From contig WTXG01000416.1 of assembly GCA_022496185.1 (NCBI GenBank), forward strand, positions 1 to 24,352: 24,352 bases of DNA, written 5' to 3'. The DNA comes from Multifurca ochricompacta (taxonomy: Eukaryota; Basidiomycota; Agaricomycetes; Russulales; Russulaceae). Positions 1 to 9,272 of the stretch are shown here, one piece after another; the stretch's first letter is position 1, and the number at the start of each line of letters is the position of its first letter. The notes below the pieces were generated by a model. The model was given only the letters and a program-made list of their open reading frames with translations. It did no database searches and was not told where the DNA came from. The position numbers were made by a program, and so were the translations under genes.

Positions 1-1926
1 GCACTGACATCAGCACCATGGTCTAGCAGCCATTTCACGATCTCGACATGTCCTTGGCTGCCGCCGCCTGCAGAGGATATCCATAATAGCCGCCCTTTAC
101 ATTGACATCAGCGCCATGGTCTAGCAGCCATTTCACGATCTCGACATGTCCATGGCTGCCGCCGCCTGCAGAGGATATTATAGTGCTGCCCTCCGCATTG
201 ACATCAGCGCCATGATCTAGCAGCAATTTCACGATCTCGACATGTCCCTTGTCTGCCGCCGCCTGCAGAGGATATCCAAAACTGCCGCCCTTTGCATTGA
301 CATCAGCGCCATAGTCTACCAGCCATTTCATGATCTCGACATGTCCCTTGGCTGCCGCCGCCTGCAGAGGATATCCATAATAGCCACCCTTTGCATTGAC
401 ATCAGCGCCATGGTCTAGCAGCCATTTCACGATCTCGACATGTCCGAAGGCTGCCGCCGCCTGCAGAGCATATCCATGATTGCCGCCCTCCGCATTGACA
501 TCAGCGCCATGGTCTAGCAGCCATTTCACGATCTCGACATGTCCGTTGGCTGCCGCCGCCTGCAGAGGATATCCATAAAAGCCGCCCTCCACATTGACAT
601 CAGCACCATGGTCTAGCAGCCATTTCACGATCTTGACATGTCCGAAGGCTGCCGCCGCCTGCAGAGGATATCCATAATGGCCGCCCCCCGCATTGACATC
701 AGCGCCATGGTCTACCAGCCATTTCACGATCTCGACATGTCCGAAGGCTGCCGCCGCCTGCAGAGCATATCCATGATTGCCGCCCTCCGCATTGACATCA
801 GCGCCATGGTCTAGCAGCCATTTCACGATCTCGACATGTCTCTTGGCTATCGCCGCCTGCAGAGGATATCCATAATAGCCGCCCTTTGCATTGACATCAG
901 CGCCATGGTCTAGCAGCGACTTCACGATCTCGACATGTCCGTTGTCTATCGCCGCCTGCAGAGGATATCCATAAAAGCCGCCCTCCGCATTGACATCAGC
1001 TCCATGGTCTAGCAGCCATTTCACGATCTCGACATGTCCGTTGACTATTGCTGCCTGCAGAGGATATCCATAATCGCCGCCCTCCGCATTGACATCAGCG
1101 CCACGGTCTAGCAGCGACTTCACGATCTCGACATGTCCGTTGTCTATCGCCGCCTGCAGAGGATATCCATACCTGCCGCCCTCTGCATTGACATCAGCGC
1201 CATGGTCTAGCAGCGACTTCACCATCTCGACATGTCTCTTGGCTATCGCCGCCTGCAGAGGATATCCATAATAGCCGCCCTTTGCATTGACATCAGCGCC
1301 ATGGTCTAGCAGCGACTTCACGATCTCGACATGTCCGTTGTCTATCGCCGCCTGCAGAGGATATCCATACTCCCCGTCCTCCGCATTGACATCAGCGCCA
1401 TGGTCTAGCAGCGATTTCACGATCTCGACATGTCCCTTGTTTATCGCCGCCTGCAGAGGATATACATAAAAGCCGCCCTTTGCATTGACATCAGCGCCAT
1501 GGTCTACCAGCCATTTCACGATCTCGACATGTCCCTTGGCTACTGCCGCCTGCAGAGGATATCCATAAGGCCTGCTCATTGCATTGACATTAGCGCCATG
1601 GTCTACCAGGCATTTCGTGATCTCGACATGTCCGTTGTCTGCCGCCACATGCAGAGGATATCTATAATAGCCGCCCTTTGCATTGACATCAGCGCCACGG
1701 TCTACCAGCCATTTCATGATCTCGACATGTTCCCTGGCTGCCGCCGCCTGCAGAGGATATCCATAAGGGCCGCCCTTTGCATTGACATTAGCGCCATGGT
1801 CTAGCAGCCATTTCACGATCTCGACATGTCCCCTGGCTGCCGCCGCCTGCAGAGGATATCCATACTCGCCGCCCTCCGCATTGACATCAGCGCCATGGTC
1901 TACCAGCCATTTCACCAATTGCGGGA
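1..1926 (-). repeat. 99-bp tandem ankyrin repeats of NLR-A, at least 19 units
   Basis: Each 99-bp unit encodes 33 residues of the type LLDHGADVNAEGG followed by YGYPLQAA and GHVEIVKW. I count 19 units in frame plus part of a twentieth at the left edge. Most codons are the same between units. Variation is limited to the residue after VNA (E, K, G or M), the two residues before the YPLQAA block, the three residues after LQAA (AAR, IDN, IAK, AAF, AAN, ADK), W/S/L after VK, L/V before D, and H/R/Y after D. Units 12 and 15 have identical repeat bodies, and units 6-7 resemble units 10-11. One unit (about 150-200) has a locally shifted but self-restoring frame. Confidence 0.93.
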
Positions 1927-4546
1927 AGCCGCAGAAAGCCGCGTAGTATATTGGGTGTACCGAAGTGTCTTCAGTCCCCTCCTCCCTGTATGAGTCCAAG
2001 TCATATATTCCAATCCAAACTAGGAAGTGGGTCTTGTCTGGGTCAAACAACGTTTCCATTCCACCTCCTACATCCAAGGAGATATCTTCGAATCGCGCGT
2101 GATCTACCCAGTATCTTGCCGCGTACTGAGACAACGGAAAGTTCTCGACAGTATCTGTGTCCGTGGTCTTGTCGAATCCGAGCAGCGTGCTCAGGCATGT
2201 CTGCGCAAGCACTCTATGCGATTCTTTGGGGAGAACATGGTAGCGTTTTTCCGTCGATCCCGCCAGCCGGTCTGACGTCAAGAATTCCCGCACAGAAAAG
2301 TGCGCAAATTGTACAACACGAGTCTCTTTTCCCCTGTCGTCGACGTTATTGATGATGACAACCAAGCTGGAGCATGTGGACAGTACAGTTCCGTCAGAGT
2401 CCGGGTTTCGCCAGGTTACGTCATGCTTTGGCATATTGCCAGCGTCGAAATCGAATTCAAGCATCGTCGCAACCTCCTCGACTCGGAGTGGACGAGCAGA
2501 GAACGCAAGGCATTGGAACAGGCGATGAGCAAATTTCCAGTCATTATCTTCGATCCTTCGTAGCGTGGCCTCGTATGTTTCATCTAGTGTTTTTGGGAGT
2601 GATTCGAGCGTCGAAGAGAAGTTCCTTGGTAGACAACGACGCAGTGTCTCCAGTTGGCAGAAAACCCATCTAAACCTACACCATGACATGAATAATGATT
2701 GCAAAATAAATATTCATTTTGGTTTGAAACTTACATTCCGTTTGCCTTTTCCGAGAGCGTTTTGATCACGAGTTCCTTTCTCTCCGCCTCCCACTCACTC
2801 ATCATGGGGTCCGTGTTGACCGTTGAGTAGATATATTCGGAGATGTCCCGCGTTTGACCACCTTCCGCATGAAGGGATACAGGACAATGCGCCAGCTTTG
2901 TAAAGGCTTTCTGAATATCTGGTTCGGGGCGGCTAGTGACGCAGATCCTTAAATTTCGGAGGCGGGGGTCGACGAGGTCTTTAATAAGTTTCAATACTTC
3001 TTCACGTTTAGACGGCATTCCAGAGAGAGGACATTCGTCGAGGGCATCAATGATGATGTACATTGGGTCCTGAACGGCTGTTACGAGCATGGCCTTCAAA
3101 GCTTCTGCAAGATCCTTCTCGTCGGGCTGCTTCTGGCCATTACCATGTTTCGAGTACAATTCTGAGACGATGGCACGGTAGGCATCTGACTGGGAACAGA
3201 GCTGCACTAAGAGAGAAGATAGTAGCCCACGGATATTTTGCTTTTCCGTGTCTCGAAAGTCGCAATAAAAGTACGCAAAGCAGGCAGATCCACCATAGCA
3301 TAGACGCTCGACATCCTCAACGATGGTGGAACTGATCATTCAGATGAGTACTAGCGATACCCCATAATGCTAGGCAAACGTACCAAAGGATGCTCTTGCC
3401 AGATCCCGCTTTCAAGAAAAGACCGTCAGCAACAAAAAGCACCCAAGTAGTGCAGTCAACCTACCATTCCCATTTAACCACAGAAGCGAACCCTTCGATT
3501 TCCATTCCTTGAATGTTTCGCCTTCAACGAACCACTTGGCGGTTCCCTCATGGTAAAGTTTCCGCGCAATGTTGTGATTTTTAGATGGGTCAGGAGGTGA
3601 CAGCCATGTCCGAATGTCCTTGTTCATCTGATCATCTGCAAATAATGTCTTAGCTGCCCTGTCTATAATGTTACTACGAAATGGATGACGAACACATTAT
3701 CTTGTTCACGGTACCAAATGTGTGCGCCGCTACGGCGAGAGACTCTTCCCGGGTCAATTTGTCCAACCTCTGAAGTGCGTCCTGGACCTCATTATCCCCT
3801 ATCAGCATCCGTCCGTACGCCCCTGCCAAACGCTTAATCATGGGAGCATAGAAACGGTAGTTCACTCACAGAGTCGACCTTTCTTAATTTTTTTTGTCGC
3901 CAGAGCCAGGATCGTGAGCAGTTCCGCCATCGTCTTGACCAAAATCTCGAGCATGGACTCGGTAACAGGAGTCTCAGGGGAAGTGTATATCTTGAGGCGG
4001 ATGAGAGAACCTTGCATGGATTGAAAGAGGTCGTTTATAGAATCAAAATCTTTACTGAGTTTCTTTGACGCCTTGGTATGAAGGTTAGTTAACCAGTTGG
4101 AAGCAAGGGAGGGGGATACGAACAGAGAGAAGGACGCCAATGGCAGGAAATATGACACGTGCGGGTGGAAACACCTGAAAAAGAACATGTTGTAAACCGG
4201 TCATAGCGAATGGGCAACACCAATTAGAACTCACCGAACCAATGCCATTTACGAGTGGTGCGCAGTTCGTGAGGGCGAGGAGTATGTCCACGGTTGGTTT
4301 CAGTTTCCTTAGAAGCTTCATCTTGCGATTGCCATCTCGAAACATGCTAAACCGAGACGATCCTCCTTGAAGTACGTCGATCACGGCGTCCGCAGTGTCG
4401 CATCCTTTCAGCTTGTCGACAAGCTGGTGTTCAGACAGATTTATGCCTGTGTTTGCAAGATACTGATCCAGGGCGGCATCTAGGATGAGCTTGAAATGAG
4501 AAGGGGAGGCAGTTGTGGGAATGTGTGTACGAGGGGCTGAAGACAT
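1..4546 (-). CDS. NLR-A: Goodbye-NACHT-ankyrin STAND receptor, 3' end outside the window
   Basis: A putative cytosolic signalling ATPase for non-self recognition. Read on the minus strand I find eight exons joined by seven GT-AG introns with consistent phase: 4546-4235, 4174-4124, 4071-3870, 3822-3715, 3662-3465, 3408-3384, 3331-2735 and 2675 to the edge. Exons 1-3 resemble the fungal STAND N-terminal Goodbye domain (alpha-helical, with FPPAR and LLS near the exon 2 end). The Walker A motif GNAGSGKSIL lies on the 25-nt exon 6. Exon 7 gives Walker B (IIIDALDECP) and the VTSRPEPD sensor. Exon 8 carries the NACHT-adjacent helical region (NGMFRWVFCQLETL) and then 33-residue ankyrin repeats. The frame is open for about 1,370 residues until one base appears missing near position 53. 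Function is inferred from domain order. Domain calls are strong; splice sites are hand-picked. Confidence 0.85.
3384..3408 (-). other. 25-nt micro-exon encoding the NACHT P-loop
   Basis: Flanked by a 56-nt intron (3409-3464, GTAGGT...GAAAG) and a 52-nt intron (3332-3383, GTACGT...ATCAG), these 25 bases supply GSGKSIL of Walker A. The phase works out only if the exon is included: one base is carried in from exon 5 and two bases are carried out to exon 7. Skipping it would shift the frame (25 is not divisible by 3) and remove the nucleotide-binding loop. The same arrangement is present in NLR-B near 20240-20265. Confidence 0.7.
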
Positions 4547-4740
4547 GAAGCTAGACTGGGTTATGGGAAGGAGTAAGAGGATCCCTGGGAAAGGCGGCGG
4601 ATGGTTATCGATGGATTATGTATAGATAGCCGCCTAAGAACTAAAATAGACGCTGGTATGTAGAGGTAGCAAGAGGCAACATAGGTACTGCATCTTGGAG
4701 GACCAGTGAACTGAACGTTGGAGATGCGGCACAAGAACGG

Positions 4741-4950
4741 GCCATGGCTGACCATCTGGCTTTTTTTTTTTTCATTTTTCAAATCGATTTTTATACTACG
4801 TAAGCCGCGAGGCCGGTGCAGTTAATGTAAACAGCTGTAAAAAGGGTTTTAGCTGCCTATTTAGGTAGCGGATAAGTTCAGTTAGTGAACGCGTACAAAG
4901 TAGAGTGCCTATATAATACTTGAAGAGTGAGAGGAATATAACTACTTAAT
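4741..4950 (-). promoter_or_regulatory. Candidate NLR-A promoter
   Basis: Reading towards NLR-A on the minus strand there are two TATA-like sequences: TATTATATAGG near 4908-4918 and TATAAAA at 4788-4794, the latter about 245 bp before the ATG. A TATAAAA at nearly the same distance precedes the ATG of NLR-B (21631-21637) and NLR-C (15613-15619). The TATAAAAATCGATTTGAAAAATG-poly(A) string also resembles the 3' tails of retroelements in this window, so the sequence may be an old retroelement tail rather than, or as well as, a promoter. Confidence 0.35.
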
Positions 4951-5035
4951 TGTCAAAGGAACGTGTTGTGCTAATGGACGCACTTGAGATTATCTTATCT
5001 TATCACGATCAATAAGAGATCGAGTCCACGGGTGT
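4826..5035 (+). repeat. LTR-like dispersed repeat, copy in the NLR-A flank
   Basis: On the plus strand it starts TGTAAACAGCTGTAAAAAGGG, has a TATA-like CCTATATAATACTTGAAG, then a GTGTTGTGC segment, AATGGACGCACTTGAGATTATCTTATC, and ends near CACGATC...GATCGAGTCCAC. The same ordered blocks recur at 21668-21885 (plus), 16809-17087 (minus) and 15516-15608 (minus, partial). TG start, central TATA and dispersed copies in both orientations suggest a solo LTR. I see no element body, no clear CA end and no target duplication, so the class is an inference. This copy lacks about 30 bp present at 21803-21832. Confidence 0.5.
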
Positions 5036-5505
5036 CCGGCTATCCGGTCCTGAACTATCCGGTCGCTTCCGGTGGTTACTGGTCTGTGAGCTGTGGACGG
5101 GGCCGTTGTGCACATGCATTGTGGAACAGGCATGGCGCAGGATTGTACTTTAGATACTACAGTACTACTAACTATCTCACCTTGTTAGTTTAGAGACTTA
5201 GATGCATGCGATAATGCATAGCAACTGCTTTATCTATAGCAGCTATACAGTGGCTTATATACATTCATTTTAATGTACTATATCAGCTACTAATTTAAAC
5301 GAGCGTGTCATCTCGCTAATGATGTGATTTGATCACATGCCCTCTTAGATGTATAAGCTTATCTCACAATTATGTCAGACCGCTATCCCGGCATCTCTGT
5401 ACCAGTACTCTGAGTCAGTAACCAGCAGCATGCCTGTTTAACATTTATGACTGCCCCCTCCACCACGAGAGCCGCATTGCGTCAAGCATGCACACTTTTT
5501 CATCC
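5036..5505. other. Flank without a gene; block mostly specific to the A side
   Basis: Between the LTR-like repeat and TCACAATTATGTCAG (near 5363), NLR-A has about 300 bp more than the corresponding NLR-B flank (about 21880-21946). The extra DNA contains two direct copies of CTATCCGGTC near 5039 and 5055 and is otherwise AT-rich. No open frame, tRNA or known repeat is apparent. It could be leftover internal sequence of an LTR element or DNA lost on the B side. From 5363 on, both sides match again. Confidence 0.5.
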
Positions 5506-5803
5506 CCCTGATGACCATCTTCAATACGAAGAACCTCGTTGAAGCTCTGCTGCAAAATGGCCTCTTGGTCCAGACTAGGCCTAGCAGAGGCCTAATGGAC
5601 CCCCCTCTCCTATCGACTCGACGGCATCGCAGTCTGTGCTCGCCTCACTTAGCCAATCTCACTACTTATTTTCCCCCCCGGGTTTTTTCAATGGAGCTCT
5701 GCCCTAATACAATTACAGTAGCTACTAGGGGACCCTTTGTACTAGATAGCTGCGCGACTTAAGCATGGCCTTGCAAGCGCGTCAATGAAACTCGATTCCA
5801 AAA
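5506..5803 (+). mobile_element. Probable 3' terminal scrap of a LINE, plus orientation
   Basis: The stretch ends GCAAGCGCGTCAATGAAACTCGATTCC followed by a run of A. This resembles the 3' end of the LINE at 7189-9272 (reverse complement: GCAAGTGCGTCAATAAAGTCGAGTTC then poly(A)). Upstream frames are short and broken. It is present on both A and B sides (22070-22376), so it predates the duplication. The left limit is unknown. Confidence 0.4.
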
Positions 5804-5817
5804 AAAAAGGCTTAGCA

Positions 5818-5960
5818 CACTTTATTTATTTATTTATTATGAATTCGACGACAACGCCTAAATTACGCGGCTACTACCAGGTACATAGTAGCCATTACAA
5901 GCAATTGGCAAGCCCATCTTTACACAAACCCAATTCAATCAATTCAACTCCAGGAGACCA
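5818..5960 (-). mobile_element. Probable second LINE 3' scrap, minus orientation
   Basis: A (TTTA)n run is followed by GAATTCGAC, then CGCCTAAATTACGCGGCTACTACCAGGTACATAGTAGCC. This parallels the order in the minus-oriented LINE at 7205-7275 (GAACTCGAC, then CCCAATCGCGCGGCTACATCAGGGTACAATGTAACTAC). It lies tail to tail with the scrap ending at 5803. A copy is at about 22387-22490. Confidence 0.4.
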
Positions 5961-6076
5961 TCTCGAAAATCACTGAAGAATCCGTAAATTTTATAAATTT
6001 ATTGTATTCTGGAAATTGTATGTTATACGGCTCACTATGGCCTGAACACCTTCTCTAGGAAGGACTTCCTATCTCT

Positions 6077-6420
6077 CTACGCAAAATCACTGCTCAAGGG
6101 ACGGGCATCTAAAACTCGCCCGAGATCCATTCCTCCATATGCCATCCCCTTCCTCCGCAATCCAATCAACTTCTTGAACAATGCTATCTTGCTAATGGTG
6201 AATGGGGAAGTCTCTCCAGCGCGCCCAGATGTTCCATGTGTAACGCAAGGAGTGCGCATATTCTTCCATATTCTCCTCTACTATCAAAGTAGAGCTGTCC
6301 TGAAAACATATTCAATTCTGTTCGAACATGTGCTGGGGACGACCACGATCTGGTTGGCAATGTGGGTATGGAATATAACACAAGGTCGGAGAATGAATGC
6401 ATTGACGTGGTGACTCTAGG
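6077..6420 (-). pseudogene. Unrecognised coding remnant, frameshifted A-side copy
   Basis: Minus-strand frames encode segments such as VRTELNMFSGQLYFDSRGEY and ALLALHM, then shift frame. The B-side copy (22654-22989) keeps one continuous 111-residue frame through the same region, so this was probably coding. Relative to B, a deletion of about 43 bp near 6215-6225 breaks the frame here. I do not recognise the family. No start codon, intron or conserved domain can be assigned, and it may be a fragment of a larger cellular or transposon gene. Confidence 0.4.
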
Positions 6421-7176
6421 TGCATATATATGCAACCGCGCTGTCTTGCTCTTACGGATATCAGGGGGTAACTCATCTGCTTTGTGCGGAGCCAATCCGT
6501 GGTGAGTGCAAGGCAAAGTGAAGTGTTCCCGAGAGGAGAGAGGTAGAAAGGTGGAAGAGAGCATAGAAAGAGTAAACGCATTTCATATCTCAATTATTAT
6601 CTTATCTCGTTTCGATTTTATGCAAGCGCGACTAAAACCATTACAGTTGTACAACATTACAGTTCCGCCCCTTTTGCGTGCCCCTTTATTTTTGGCCCGT
6701 AGTTTCGACTTTATTGTGTTATCTCTCTTATATTGACTCCTATAGTTAAATTGTATAAAAACCCTAGTAGTTTGTCTGAAATCTATTATCCAATTTGATC
6801 TCTTCCTATCCAACTGTCTGCTTCGACTTGATTCTCATAAAAGCGAATTTAACAATCGCTTTTACTCTTACTTGCGCTCACTCTGCTCTTAGGTTGATTT
6901 TCGTGCTATTGCCAACCGTACCGGCAAATTCAGCTCGCCATCGATTCAAAAAAAAAAAAAACTTCAGCTCGCCGTACTGGACTAACACTGAATAATAGTC
7001 TATTCACACTACATCACACCACACCTTCAAACTTCAACTCAAGGACTATTCGCTGAGGTGCACTACTACAACCCCCTTTAAGGTTGTCATCTATTGCTAC
7101 AGTTGCTTTCATATCGTCAATCATCAAAGGATGTAATGCCACTCAGGGTGTATTGAAGGAGAGGTGTTGGAGTGCA
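6421..7176 (+). promoter_or_regulatory. Promoter-like block without ORF, with a conserved hairpin
   Basis: No gene is seen in this stretch. A TATAAAA at 6754-6760 is followed by pyrimidine-rich DNA that looks like a 5' leader. At 6839-6863 AAAAGCGA and TCGCTTTT form a perfect 8-bp stem with a 9-nt loop. On the B side (TATA 23322-23328, hairpin 23407-23431) the stem is unchanged while the loop differs. It may be the start of a lost gene or of a retroelement. Confidence 0.3.
6940..6962 (+). mobile_element. Ultra-short retroelement tail insertion with 11-bp target duplication
   Basis: Only ATCGATTC plus about 14 A and one C is inserted. It is flanked by two perfect copies of TTCAGCTCGCC (6929-6939 and 6963-6973). 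The B side has a single TTCAGCTCGCC (23498-23508) and no insert, which is an empty site. The inserted octamer resembles the 3' ends of LINE-like tails elsewhere in the window. Confidence 0.7.
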
Positions 7177-7188
7177 TAGTGTAGGAAT
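7177..7188. repeat. Left target-site duplication of the LINE (12 bp)
   Basis: TAGTGTAGGAAT is identical to 9273-9284. It sits directly beside the poly(T) run (the LINE poly(A) on the minus strand), and the other copy sits at the truncated 5' end. Confidence 0.75.
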
Positions 7189-7677
7189 TTTTTTTTTTTT
7201 TTTTGAACTCGACTTTATTGACGCACTTGCGGGACCCAGCCCAATCGCGCGGCTACATCAGGGTACAATGTAACTACTGTGAGGGTGTACATGGAGATGC
7301 TGTGTCTACAGGGACATGCTAGGTGGAAAACTCTAAGAGAAAAACCTAAGGGAGAATGTACGTGGAGAGGCCGTCCAAGAAAGAGACCGTTTCAAAGAAA
7401 GAAAAGTTCTTACTAAGTCCAAGTCCAGGGAAAGTCCCCCTCAAGGGGGTTCACGGGGCCTGCGGGCGTGGATGGGCTTGAAGAAAGCCCTCGAAGCCTG
7501 GATAAATTCCAGGAGCTGGGTGACTCTGGCGCGATTGTTGAAAATCTGCGGCCAGGTAAGCTCATTGAATAGCAAGCCAGGGTCCATGTCACATTCCGTC
7601 CGAGATTGGGCGTGTAATGGACAGTCGAGGGCGACTGTTGACACAAGTGAAGTGCCGCACAATGCAACTCTCACATG

Positions 7678-7860
7678 ACCTTGGTATATAAGGTTATGCT
7701 CCATGTAGAACCCAGGCCGTGTAGCTCAGTGGTTAGAGCGCCGGACCCGGATTGTCCAGAGGTCTTGGGTTCAATCCCCAATGTGGCCATTCCTTTTCTA
7801 GAGTGTGGGTTAGGGTCTTGCTTAAGGTCCCTTTGCCGGAGTGTGTGTGGGCCAACAGCG
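7678..7860 (+). mobile_element. 183-bp tRNA-headed insertion (SINE-like) inside the LINE
   Basis: Flanked by ACATG at 7673-7677 and 7861-7865. Taking out the insert and one ACATG joins the LINE reading frame from ...ATFAHV directly to RVALCG..., which indicates an insertion into an existing ORF2. The head is a tRNA-like sequence (7715-7788) with a TATATAAG about 30 bp upstream. The rest (7789-7860) has no poly(A) and no recognisable LINE tail, which is odd for a SINE. A transposed tRNA gene fragment is the alternative. Confidence 0.6.
7715..7788 (+). tRNA. tRNA-like sequence, probably a pseudo-tRNA
   Basis: Hand folding gives a 7-bp acceptor stem with G-U pairs (GGCCGTG with TGTGGCC), a 4-bp D stem (GCTC with GAGC) and a perfect 5-bp T stem (TTGGG with CCCAA, loop TTCAATC). 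The A box TAGCTCAGTGG and B box GGTTCAATCCC fit RNA polymerase III promoters. The anticodon arm is two nt too long and holds a C-A mismatch, so the anticodon cannot be assigned and a functional tRNA is unlikely. Confidence 0.45.
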
Positions 7861-9272
7861 ACATGGGCGAATGTCGCGGGGGTGACACCATCGCAATGAC
7901 AGAGGCGGTCAGCCTCTGGACGGGACTTGAAAAACCGTTTGTGGTACTCCGCGATAAAGGCATGGCCAGTGGCAAGTTGGAACGCTGTGGAGACCATGTG
8001 TCTTGTGAACGGGTTGTCTTTGCGTTTGATGGTAGCCGCCGTCCAGAGGGGATGGTTGCCACCAGTGGGAGGACCCTGGATCGAGATGTCGTAGGCTTTG
8101 TGACCAGCCTGAGCCTCAGCGTCGAGGGAGCGAGAGCGGAGCCACTCCGCGCGCCAGTTGTCGTAGGCGCGGAGGCGTGACAGAGCACGCCACTGGAGTG
8201 GGGAGGGGGGCTCATCGAGGTTGCCCGGGTTGTGCAGGCGTCGTGCGCGGTCCATGGCCTTGGGGGCCAGGGAGGAGGCGCGGTAACGGGGGGAGGGGGG
8301 GCACCACATAAAGGTGATGTTGAGGTATGTGTGATCTGCAAGCAGTTTAGCCAGTGCTTTGTGGAGCAAAACAAAGTCACCCGTAAACCGGCGAGGATCG
8401 CGAGAGTGTAGTCCTGCCAAAGCCGAACTCGATGGAGCCATGAGGACCAGGCAGGGGGCCATGGGTCGTCCTTCATAGTAGGAGGCAAGCCAGGCGAGGG
8501 TGCGGTGGAGGGCGTAGAGGTCAACTTCAGCCTTAACGCCCCCAGAACCGCGGACCCAGTGGTTAGTGGTTTCGCCAGAGCTGTCCATGAGGACTGCGCT
8601 GGCGGTGCCTATGAGTTTCTTGTCAACTCGTTTGGCATGTGAGTGAGAGGTCGCCACATGAACCAGAGCTAGGTCAGCGCAAGGCAGGGCAAGGAAGGCA
8701 CAGACTTCATCGAGACATACGGTTGGGGGGCAGGTGCCCACAAAGTGGATATGACTGCCCCAAGCAGGAAGCTCCCATGGCGCGAAGGCCAGAACGTCGG
8801 GCAGGCCCTCAATGGGGGAACCCGATCGGCGAGTGCTTGCAGGGGGGTGAGCTGGCAAGGCGCTGTGGGCACAGAGGCCTGGGTGCGATTGCGGCGGTGA
8901 GGGTGTAGAAGGGCGTCGTCCAGCTGGCCCCGAAGGCGCTGGATGGGCTGGGAGTGGGCAGGGAGAGATGCGTACCGTAGAGCTGTGGTATCAGCCAACT
9001 TCTCAACGAAATGCTTCATCGGGAGGACGCGGGTGAGCTCGTGGAGTGGCCCGCGAGGCGCGGTGTGGAACGAGCCGGTGATCTTGTGGACCACAGCGTT
9101 CGACACGAGTTGGAGTCGCTTGATGAGAGCGGGGGCTTGCCTGGTGTGGACCCAGAGTTGAGAGCCGTAGGTCAGCATGGGGAGGCAAACCGCGTTGAGG
9201 ACAAGGTGCCAGTTCTTGGTTGTGAGGCCTCGTTCAGAGTTGCCCAGCAGGTGCAAAGCGCGAATGGACGCG

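Larger units (their letters stand above)
7189..9272 (-). mobile_element. 5'-truncated Tad1-like LINE retrotransposon
   Basis: A minus-strand element of about 2.08 kb bounded by 12-bp duplications (7177-7188, 9273-9284) and ending in a 16-nt poly(A) (7189-7204 as T). Only the 3' part of ORF2 is left: the region after the reverse transcriptase catalytic core, an RNase H-like domain and a C-terminal tail. Bases 7205-7440 form the 3' UTR. The element was disabled on arrival by 5' truncation and later by a 183-bp insertion at 7678-7860. The corresponding place on the B side has neither the LINE nor its host block. Confidence 0.85.
7441..9272 (-). pseudogene. LINE ORF2 remnant (post-RT region, RNase H-like, C-terminal tail)
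   Basis: The 5' part (9272 to about 8850) encodes ALHLLGNSERGLTTKN and VCLPMLTYGSQLW, typical of the segment after the RT palm in Tad1/Jockey-like ORF2. A frame change near 8830-8870 leads into an RNase H-like region (about 8620-8100) with VLMDSSGE, a conserved acidic helix (VKAEVDLYALHRTLAWL) and MWCPPSPRYR; the usual third-strand Asp appears replaced (APSSSAL). A CHCDG...H motif follows near 7880. The frame is then interrupted by the insertion, resumes at about 7672 and ends at 7441 with NELTWPQIFNNRARVTQLL. It would make no active protein. Confidence 0.8.

Noticed and set aside
1089..1804. Plus-strand open frames across the ankyrin arrays (also 17862-18734)
   Set aside because: They are antisense shadows of a 99-bp tandem repeat with biased codon use, and repeat the same peptide with no domain.
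1..1926. CRISPR array, because of regular 99-bp repeats
   Set aside because: No spacers; the unit is in-frame coding sequence for ankyrin repeats in a eukaryotic gene.
4561..4782. 73-residue minus-strand ORF just upstream of NLR-A (copy at 21403-21624)
   Set aside because: Lies in the 5' leader, its frame is not kept in the B copy, and its start is within an A-rich tract.
7715..7788. Functional tRNA-Ser(GGA)
   Set aside because: The anticodon arm is two nt too long with a mismatch, position 33 is not T, and the long variable arm of tRNA-Ser is missing.
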